A stretch of DNA of 64,000 bases, from NCBI GenBank assembly GCA_030248135.1, contig JASANC010001287.1, forward strand, positions 1-64,000, in the 5' to 3' direction. Source of the stretch: Theristus sp. LFF4_11. Lineage: Eukaryota; Nematoda; Chromadorea; Monhysterida; Xyalidae. The notes beneath the pieces were generated by a model. It ran no database searches, had not been told where the DNA came from, and saw nothing but the letters and a program-made list of their open reading frames with translations. The stretch's first letter is position 1. Each line of letters begins with the position of its first letter. Shown piece by piece: positions 56,004 to 64,000 of the stretch. A program made the position numbers and the translations under genes.

Positions 56004-59000
56004 CATATGTGGTTCTTCGGACTCCCTGATTGATTTAGCACAACTTTGATTTTTGAAATTTTTAAAAAAAAAAAATTTTTTTTTTTTTAAAAACAAAAAT
56101 GACGATTTTTGTTTTTTTTAACAACCCTACTCTGAAAAGAACTTTGTTCGAAATTTAAAAAAAAATTAAGACTCGCTTTTTGAGTCGACCGACCCGGCCT
56201 CCACACCTCTAGGCACAGTTTTTGAAAAGTTTTCAAATTTTGACGAAATTAGCACCAATCGAACCGTCTCGATGCGCTGAGTTCGAAAATCATAATTATT
56301 TTTTAATTTGACCCGGTTTTATGCTTCAAAAAACGAAAAAACCGTTTTTTTGGGGGATCTTTAGAAAAATGGTTCTAACTTGCCTCTGCGTTAAGCTATT
56401 AACAAAATTCAAAAACCAATCGATTTCGCTATTGCTTGCGCACATTTTTCATGTTAACAATGTTATACAAAAAATGCTGTTTTATGCTTTAAATTTAAGA
56501 AAAACTAAAAGAGTATGTGGTTTTTGCTCTGTTCAGGCACTTTTAAAGCGGATGCGGAGTAGGGTTGCTAAGTGATTCTGAAAGCCCTTGAAAAATGCTA
56601 CAAGTATGCAAAAAATAAAAAAAATCGATTGCCCTTTAAGAAGTAACGAAGCATTACAATATCGGTCGCGCGCATACATAAGGGGTATTTCCCGGTATGT
56701 CGACAAATTGTGGAGCAACGGAGACAAAAACCAAAAACGGGTATTAGGGCAACTTTTTGCGCTATATCCGAAAAAGTAAGTGCCGTTGCGAAATTTTGTT
56801 ACAGTAACCCAATATTTGCAATTTTTTGGCTTTTTGGCTCTTTTTTGGATTGTTTCTAATCCGTGTGGTGTTATACTTGAACTAATCAGGTCAAATTTGG
56901 TATCAATCGGCTCCCCTTAATTATGCGAACAATTTCCATTTAGATACCGCAACTATATTATAATTACCGTAACCCGCAGAGCACGATTTTTGCTATTTTT
57001 AACTATTTTCAGGCCTGAAAGTGACATTTTTCATCCTTGTAGTGTTCTAGTTGTTCCAATTGAATCAAATGTGTATCAGTCAATTAGTCTTGATCAGATA
57101 AACAACTTTCATTTGGATACCGTAACCACAGTTTGACTTTCGTACCCCTTTAAGCACGGTATTATAATAAGTTTTCACCATTTTCAGGCATGAAATTGGC
57201 TTTATGGTCTATGCAATGTTATACTTGAACGAATCTAGTCAAATTTAGCATCAATCGACTCCCGTTAATTAGGCAAACAACTTTCACTCAGATACCGTAA
57301 TCCTTGTTTGACTACCGTACTTCATGAAGCACGGTATTTTAGTAATTTTGTACCTTTTTCAATCTTGAAATTGGCTATTTTGATCCATGTAGTGTTACCC
57401 TTGAACAATTCTAGTCAAATTCGCGATCAATACACTCCCATTGATCAGGGAAACAACTTTCACTCAGATACCGTAATCATTGCTTGACTACCGTTCCAAG
57501 TGTGTTCCTCCCCACCCTCAAATTTTTAAAGGCCACCTCAGGTGTTGAAACCTTAAAAAATTTTGGGTAAAAAAATCTTACTTAGAAAAACGTTCAAAAC
57601 CTGAGTTCAAAAACCTGATCGCGATTTTGACTAGAATTGTTCAAGTGTAACACTACATGGATCAAAATAGCCAATTTCAGGCTTGAAAAAAGTACAAAAT
57701 TACTAAAATACCGTGCTTCAAAAAGTACGGTAGTCAAGCAAGGATTATGGTATCTGAGTGAAAGTTGTTTGCCTAATCAACGGGACTCGATTGATGCTAA
57801 ATTTGACTAGATTCGTTCAAGTATAACATTGCATGGACAATAAAGCCAATTTCATGCCTGAAAATGGTGAAAACTTAGTAGAATACCGTGCTTAAAGGGG
57901 TACGAAAGTCAAACTGTGGTTACGGTATCTAAATGAAAGTTGTTTATCTGATCAAGAGTAATTGACTGATACACATTTGATTCAATTGGAACAACTAGAA
58001 CACTACAGGGATGAAAAATGTCACTTTCAGGCCTAAAAACGGTTAAAAAAGCAAAAATCGTGCTCTGCGGGTTACGGTAATCATAATATAGTTGCGGTAT
58101 CTGAATGGAAATTGTTCGCATAAATAAGGGGAGCCGATTGATACCAAATTTGACCTGATTAGTTCAAATATAACACCACACGGATTAGAAACAATCCAAA
58201 AAAGAGCCAAAAAGCCAAAAAATTGCAAATATTGGGTTACTGTAACAAAATTTCGCAACGGCACTTACTTTTTCGGATTCAGCGCAAAAAGTTGCCCTAA
58301 TACCCGTTTTGGGTTTTGTCTCCGTTGCTCCACAATTTGTCGACATACCGGGAAATACCCTTTATGTATGCGCGCGACCGATATTGTAATGCTTCGTTAC
58401 TTCTTAAAGGGCAATCGATTTTTTTATTTTTTGCATACTTGTAGCATTTTTCAAGGGCTTTCAGAATCACTTAGCAACCCTACTCCGCATCCGCTTTAAA
58501 AGTGCCTAAACAGGGCAAAAACCACATACTCTTTTAGTTTTTCTTAAATTTAAAGCGTAAAACAGCATTTTTTGTATAACATTGTTAACATGAAAAATGT
58601 GCGCAAGAAATAGCGAAATCGATTGGTTTTTGAATTTTGTTAATAGCTTAACGCAGAGGCAAGTTAGAACCATTTTTCTAAAGATCCCCCCAAAAAAACG
58701 GTTTTTTCGTTTTTTAAAGCATAAAACCGAATCAAAATAAAAAATAAATATGATTTTCGAACTCAGCGCATCAAGACGGTTCGATTGGTGCTAATTTCGT
58801 CAAAATTTGAGAACTTTTTAAAAACTGTGCCTAAGGGGGGTCGGTATTCTGAAAAAGCCGATCTTAAATTCGAAATTTAAATTCGACAATTCGACTGAAA
58901 TTAAAATAAAAAACAAATTGCCGAAAAAAGCTGAAAGAAAGACTATGTAGGGTTGTTAAAAAACAAACAAAAATCGTCATTTTTGTTTTTGTTTAAAAAA

Positions 59001-59064
59001 TTTTTTTTTATTTCAAAAATCAAAGTTGTGCTAAATCCATCAGGGAGTATGAAGAACCACATAA
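56004..59064. mobile_element. 3-kb foldback: 1.4-kb inverted arms around a 190-bp spacer
   Basis: Left arm about 56004-57426 and right arm about 57617-59064 are reverse complements with scattered mismatches. Outer ends: ATGTGGTTCTTC / GAAGAACCACAT; also CGGATGCGGAGTAGGGTTGC at 56548 and its complement near 58475-58495. Each arm contains about four units of a 173-base internal repeat carrying AACAACTTTCACTCAGATAC and ACCGTAATC. No coding frame. A transcript through it would be a very long hairpin. Confidence 0.9.
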
Positions 59065-59774
59065 CGAAATCTGAATCTAAAAGAATCTGAAAAAGCCTTG
59101 AAAAAATAAGAAAAAAGAAACAAATGCGGTGGACAAAATGAAATTTCTTCTGGGGTTCTCTTCATTCAATCGAAACTTTTTTTAAACTTTTAGATCGGGA
59201 TTTTTAAATCAAACGTACTTTTAAACATGAAGTCGTACGTCAAAACTGAACTTTCTTCTGAAAATGCGTTTTAAGACACACCTTCCACAGAAAGTGACTT
59301 GGATGACGTTTGGCTGAAGAATTTCGTGTGGATTTTGTTTTCAGCATCCACAGGCTACGTCCAATAGAGAGGTAATTTTCATGAAAAGTTTTGCCAATTT
59401 TTTTAGACCATGACAAATAATTCGGGACAAACGGTTTTGAACATTGAAATGAAAGCATTCGTTCAAAACATTGCTGAAGCTTCTTGACCTTGGAATGTGC
59501 AAAACAAAAGCAAAAATGTCTTGCTTTTTTCAGATGCCACTTTGCTAAAGCAATGCACTCGTCAATATGGCTCAGTGAATTTCAGTATGGACGTTCTCAG
59601 TGTCTCAATAATCTGGATTATTGTCTGTCACTTGCTCATCACCCCTGTTTTTCGACACCAGTCTGTTCTCATATTGGTTTTCCTAATTCCATGTTTCCAC
59701 AAAATTGCACTGACTAACTGAAGGATTGGGATCCCCACCCCCGGTTTGCAAAGCAACTAACCCAATCACTTCAG

Positions 59775-59950
59775 GTCCATTCATGCACGCGCGCGCTGAA
59801 GCGCTTTGACGCGCGCTAACATGAACGTGCGTATGAAAGTGCGTATGTTCCAAAACTCAAGCGCGCTGACGAGCGCTATTTTTTTGCTTCGTGAAGGTGT
59901 AGCGAAGTGACGCGCGTCAGCGCGCTTCAACCTCCATGAATGCGCTTTAT
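59775..59950. repeat. GC-rich ATTCATG-ended palindrome
   Basis: CCATTCATGCACGCGCGCGC and GCGCTTCAACCTCCATGAAT flank GCGCTGACGAGCGC-type units. Same family as the arrays at 15460 and 17515 and ends like MITE family B. Lies just beyond the EndoU poly(A) signal. Confidence 0.65.
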
Positions 59951-59957
59951 CCGGCAG

Positions 59958-59963
59958 TTTATT
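59958..59963 (-). promoter_or_regulatory. Candidate poly(A) signal of the EndoU gene
   Basis: AATAAA on the minus strand, about 80 bases after the EndoU stop codon, at the usual distance for a 3' UTR signal. No competing signal lies nearer. Confidence 0.5.
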
Positions 59964-60043
59964 ATCATTCTTCATTCACATTCAAAGCAACTCGCATAAT
60001 GCAACGTGAAATGATCTAAATTGATTTTTCCAAAATTTGCGAT

Positions 60044-62438
60044 TCAAAACCAAAACAGTTTCAAGTTGTTGTTATTTCGATTTCGGTTTCGGTTGTTGCT
60101 GCGTGAGCGAGAGCGACTTCGACTTCCGCCAGTGCCCGAGCGGGAACGTCGACAGGTGCCGTCCGCGTACGGGAAGATCGTGCCGACGTGGATGCGATTC
60201 TGCTGATAGATCGGGTGACTGATCAGCTTGAAATTGCAACCATCCAGTTGGAACTGCAATAGACGGGGCAAACGTTGTCGTGAAATCTCCAGAATGAAGT
60301 GTTTTATTTTACGTTTTTTGTTCTGGTTTTGGACAGCTGAGAAACCGGACACCCTGGACAGACAGTTTTTCACCCCGACTTTAAAACCGGACTTCCTCAT
60401 ATTCTCTTTATAAGACCTCCTCCTATTTATAAGGTTGTCACACAAAATTCGATTTTTTTCAGAAATTTTCAAATTCACACAAGAAGACCGTATGTACAAG
60501 ACTTTACGGTAGTCTTGCAAGTGATCAAATCGGTCGGTCACACATTCAACCTGTTGTCAACACTGTTCAATATGTCAATGTGTTGGTTGATTTTTTAATG
60601 GGCAGTAAAATCAATTTTCTTTTTCTTCTCTGATTGCAAACCGGTTGTCATCTTGCCTTGCAACTTCGGTCCGTCGTCGTCGTGCTGCTTCTCGATAGAA
60701 AGCACAGCGTGTTCACGGCGAGCTCAAACTCCGGACTCGTCCCGATAAAGAACGAGCCAGACTTTTTCGCGTAACGATCCCAGCTGAACTTCACCACGCC
60801 CATGATGTCCTGTTTTTTTTATAAGTTTTATAATTTCAAACGATTGTTCTCATGGTCTCCAATTCGACGAGCTGGCTACTCACATATCGGCGCACAATAT
60901 AACCCTTGTAGTCGAAATGTTCGCTCTGATTACGCTCCAAACTGTAAAATCGAACCCAGTTGTGCATGCCAGCGACTTCATTCGATTTTACCTACATTTT
61001 TATGGTGAAATCTAGTAAATACCGTAATGTGATAAATTTTCAGAGCAAGAAACACGCAATAAAACAGAGCAATTGGAAGAAGCAAGTAAGTAAGTACGTA
61101 GCAGAAGATAGAATAGATGAAAGATAAAAAAGCTAAAAGAAGAAAAATCCAATCGAACCTCGCCAACGAAAACATGCTCAAAACCGGACGTGTCCGTGCG
61201 TCCGCCGGCGCGTGAGTACATGTCGAACCAAAGCTTTCGAACCCACTCCTTGAATGTGTCCTTGGTTCGTGCGAATGTATGACCTGAACTTGCATTCTTT
61301 CAAGAACTTCTGGAAATAAATTTCCGTTTGTTTGTTTTTGCATTTTTTTCATTCATAAAACTGACGGCTACACCAATTCGGTCGCCCATCACCGCTCGCT
61401 ACCTCCACACATGCAATTTTAAACCTTCGTACAACTAAACCATAAACCATAGGGCTGTCTGTCTAACTGAACTATGACATAATGTAGCACTTCTGTGGAC
61501 CACAAATTTTTGGGTCTCACTACAAATTCTCTGTTCACCCGCTCACTTACGATGTCGATGCAAGAAATCGTACGTCTCTTTCATGACGTCTGTTGCGAAG
61601 ACCTCATCCAAGAAGCTGTCCTCTTCGCGACGCTCCGCGCGTGTCGCCTGTTCGGTGACGCCAGTTTGACGGTCGTAATTGTCGAACAGAGCGATCATCT
61701 TTCGATAGGTCGGCTTCTCAAACAGACGAATGTCCACGCGGTCGAACAGTCTGATTTATAGCCCCCGCTAAGACTATTTTTCTTATATTTTTTAGTTGTT
61801 GGTAGTTTCACAAAGTTTTATTAGTTTTTGACAATCTTCAATCCACAGTGTGCTAGTGTAAAGACAGCCTAGAAGACTGTCTTCACACTAGGACTACACT
61901 TATCACAAATAGTCTCATTCAGCTAAACAAAAAAAACAGCTTGGTTGGACAGTAAGCGGATAAAAAGATCGTTTAGTTTAAAAAATTTGTAAAAACGATT
62001 ATTCCAACCAAAAAACTCAACTAATTTAAGAAGACACTGAATGACTGAAAAGGGTTGTTCCATTCGATAAAAAGCAACAACAACTCAACAATTCAACAAT
62101 GCGCACTTGTGTCGCGCGTTGTCGGCTGTTGATCGCGAATTGGTGTGATCTTGCCAGTGCACCGTCACTTGACCGCTGCTCGCCTTGTTCGTGTCGATTC
62201 GCTCCAAATGCGCGATCATGTTGTAGATGTCGTCATCGCCAACTTGGAAGGCTGGAGAACGTTTTTTGAGCTAACGTATAACTCAGAGAAGTTTCATATC
62301 GTTCGATCAATCATCATGGAAATAGAATAGTTCCGTTTTCATTTTACCGGGTAACAGCGGCGACTGCGAACATTCGATAAACCGAACAACCAATAACGTG
62401 AAATAAACGATGAACAGAAATTGAGCAACTCTCGGCAT
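60044..62438 (-). CDS. Secreted EndoU (XendoU/ENDOU) family endoribonuclease, 7 exons
   Basis: Exons: 62348-62438, 62107-62251, 61551-61750, 61159-61283, 60884-60991, 60665-60809, 60044-60336. All phases agree; 368 residues ending in TGA. Exon 1 encodes a signal peptide ([12 protein letters not shown] core). Family blocks follow: [54 protein letters not shown] (about 178-187), [17 protein letters not shown], and [20 protein letters not shown]. Candidate catalytic residues are His182 (with Glu181 and Glu187), His197, and Lys238 or Lys239, matching the His/His/Lys triad spacing of XendoU. EndoU enzymes cut single-stranded RNA at uridines in an Mn-dependent way. The tail after IFPYADGTC is an unusual Arg-Ser then Asn-Arg stretch. 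The acceptor of the last exon (TTTCTCAG at 60337) is chosen by phase and is the least certain point. Confidence 0.9.
61855..61895. other. Short perfect-stem hairpin in EndoU intron
   Basis: GTGTAAAGACAG and CTGTCTTCACAC flank CCTAGAAGA, a 12-base stem with one mismatch. Function unknown; possibly a small MITE remnant. Confidence 0.4.
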
Positions 62439-64000
62439 TTCACAAATTAACGGCGATGTGTCTGCTAATTTACAGAGAGATCGTACTTGCTCCTACTTGT
62501 AAAATGAATAAATCGGAAAACCCATGGCCCATGGCCCGTGAACGTGCTAAGTTTGTTTGTTTTACTTTTGCGCAATTTACGTACCGTACATTAGTATGTT
62601 ATTTGATTTTTTGCGTTATCACAGGCGACATTTTGCTTGTGCACCGTGGATTGCTCAAAATCTTTGTCGCTGATGTGTGTTTCTTATCGTTGGTTTGTTC
62701 TCAATTGTTTCCGAGCAGAGGTAGCAAGCGGAAACCTTTTCGTAAAAAGAGGCGAAGAAGTGTTGAATACAGGGGTCGAGCCCGATTTTTGGCAAATCTG
62801 AGGGGGGTCGGCCCAAATTTTGGAGATGGGGGTTGCCCGCGTGGGGTGGGGGTCGACTTTGTTGGGGGAACCCCCCGATTTCGAAAACTTTACGGGGGGG
62901 GGGGTGGCAGAAGGCATCAGCTCTCGGTGTGTGTTTGTTATGTATGCATGCAATGTGTGACCTTTTTTTCAAACGTGTCCCACTGAAATGACGTCATGTG
63001 CCGCAAAACATGCGCTTGTCGTTCACAGCAAACCAGATGTTCCGTTTAGCCGGTTTCTTCCCGTAAACAAATGGTGAATGTTGAATCAGTCACACCGAAC
63101 TGAAATTTCAGTGCCTGTACTTTGACAAACGGGCGTTTTTAAAAAAGCAAATGACGTCATTTTAGTCCGGACACGTTTGAATAAATCCACAATACGTGTG
63201 TGGAATATACACGTCGACTAGCTCCGGCGCGGGAATTACCCAATGGTGGTTAGCTCGCGCGCGGGAGATAAGAGCCGGCGGTTAGCTCCCGCAGCTGATG
63301 GTGTACTCCCGCCTGCGATATTTCTAACTAGAGCGGACTGTAGACTGTGTTCACGTTGTTTACATTCAGGTGCAAACGTTCACGATCACTGTGCAATGTG
63401 CATTTTATTTTGATTGCAACAAGAAAGCGCATCTGTCAGGCGAGAGAAAAAAGAAAGTGGGGTGCATAATTGCAGCAAGAAAAAACACGAAAAAAGCAAC
63501 AGGGTTAGATCGATAGATCGCCGAATGTGAAACGACCACAAGAATGAATCACTGATAGATCACCGTGACACGACCGCAAGAATCACCGATAGATCACCGA
63601 TGTACGAAGCATACGATTGATCCTGTGTCAACATTCCCATTTTTTCACACAACTGCACGGTACAAGCTTGTTGCTCATTCGTAGCTTGTTCGAGCGCCAC
63701 ACTCGACGTGCGTGCTGGCGTCGTGCCGATTCGAGGCTGTCAGGCGAGAGCACCGAGCGAGACCACGATGGCCAGCCGACGGAAGCACCCGTGTTTGGTG
63801 TCTGACGGAGCCACGCACGCTCAGGCTCAACGTCGCAGCGGGCCTCGAGGTGATGATGATGAGCCCGTTTGGGTGTTGAGGCTTTGCTGACGGCCAGCTG
63901 GACGAACGATGGTTTTGATGGTTGATGATGCCAGTTGACCATCATAATACTAAGATAATAGTGGTGTCTGTGTGTGGCACTTTTTCGCTTTTTGAATTGC
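62439..64000. other. Region upstream of EndoU; repeats and one GC-rich unassigned block
   Basis: Contains hAT-like half-element sequence (62775-62910; CAGGGGTCGAGCC start, GGGGGG runs), MITE family F (62962-63195), GGTTAGCTCCCGC-type short repeats (63215-63330) and GATAGATCACCG repeats (63500-63600). The GC-rich stretch 63680-63900 is open in several frames on both strands but shows no recognisable protein or clean splice sites, so no gene is called. Confidence 0.5.
62962..63195. mobile_element. MITE family F copy
   Basis: Second copy of the element at 2645-2880, upstream of the EndoU gene. Ends CAAACGTGTCCCACTGAAAT and GTCCGGACACGTTTG are cleaner inverted repeats than in the first copy. Confidence 0.75.

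Larger units (their letters stand above)
54718..60043. other. 5.3-kb repeat-rich intergenic region between UBR4 start and EndoU 3' end
   Basis: Upstream region of UBR4. Contains a hAT-like element (55239-55803), a 3-kb foldback (56004-59064), a region 59100-59770 with no convincing gene, and a GC-rich palindrome (59775-59950). No CpG-rich promoter block or TATA box stands out next to the UBR4 ATG. Confidence 0.6.

Noticed and set aside
59240..59721. Possible small gene or transposase relic with frames of about 75 codons on both strands
   Set aside because: No recognisable motif, no clean splice sites, composition like the flanking non-coding DNA.
63617..63945. GC-rich frames of 60-105 codons on both strands near the right edge
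   Set aside because: Composition suggests a possible exon, but nothing in either translation is recognisable and splice sites are ambiguous; left unassigned.

Overview
This window is animal nuclear DNA. The genes are split into many short exons with GT-AG introns, acceptors are pyrimidine-rich (often TTTTCAG or TTTGCAG), exons are GC-rich inside AT-rich introns, and inverted-repeat mobile elements are plentiful. No organelle, bacterial or viral genes are seen. Intron style and gene content (UBR4, an EndoU ribonuclease, an LRAT/HRASLS-like protein) suggest a compact-genome invertebrate, possibly an ecdysozoan such as a nematode or tardigrade. I cannot name the species.

Most of the window is one gene on the minus strand: the giant N-degron ubiquitin ligase UBR4 (calossin/Pushover family). 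It starts at an ATG at 54717-54715 and runs leftwards. By matching translated exons to the family and checking splice phases, I could chain 90 exons from 54717 to 1663 without a phase break (14,262 nt, 4,754 codons). The zinc-binding UBR box is at 29920-30535, a UIM-like helix at 11781-11869, and the C-terminal cysteine clusters lie between 5331 and 1663. Roughly the last thousand residues, including the catalytic hemiRING/UZI part known in human UBR4, are not in the window.

At the left edge (321-1033, plus strand) are the last three exons of an LRAT/HRASLS-like NlpC/P60 protein. It converges with UBR4 and may be nested inside it. At the right (62438-60044, minus strand) is a complete seven-exon gene for a secreted EndoU-type endoribonuclease. 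The 5.3 kb between EndoU and UBR4, and the largest UBR4 introns, are filled with repeats: a 3-kb foldback, a hAT-like element with a perfect 8-bp target duplication, several short inverted-repeat (MITE) families, tRNA-derived SINE-like copies, a 19-bp minisatellite and GC-rich palindromic arrays.

The most striking unexplained signal is the word CCAATCAG/CTGATTGG, which matches the core of the NF-Y CCAAT box. About 36 copies lie in UBR4 introns and exons, and none were seen to the right of 52.6 kb. Other points of interest are a decayed partial copy of a zinc-finger exon in the neighbouring intron, a splice-donor bias against A at +3, and an Arg-Ser/Asn tail on the EndoU protein.
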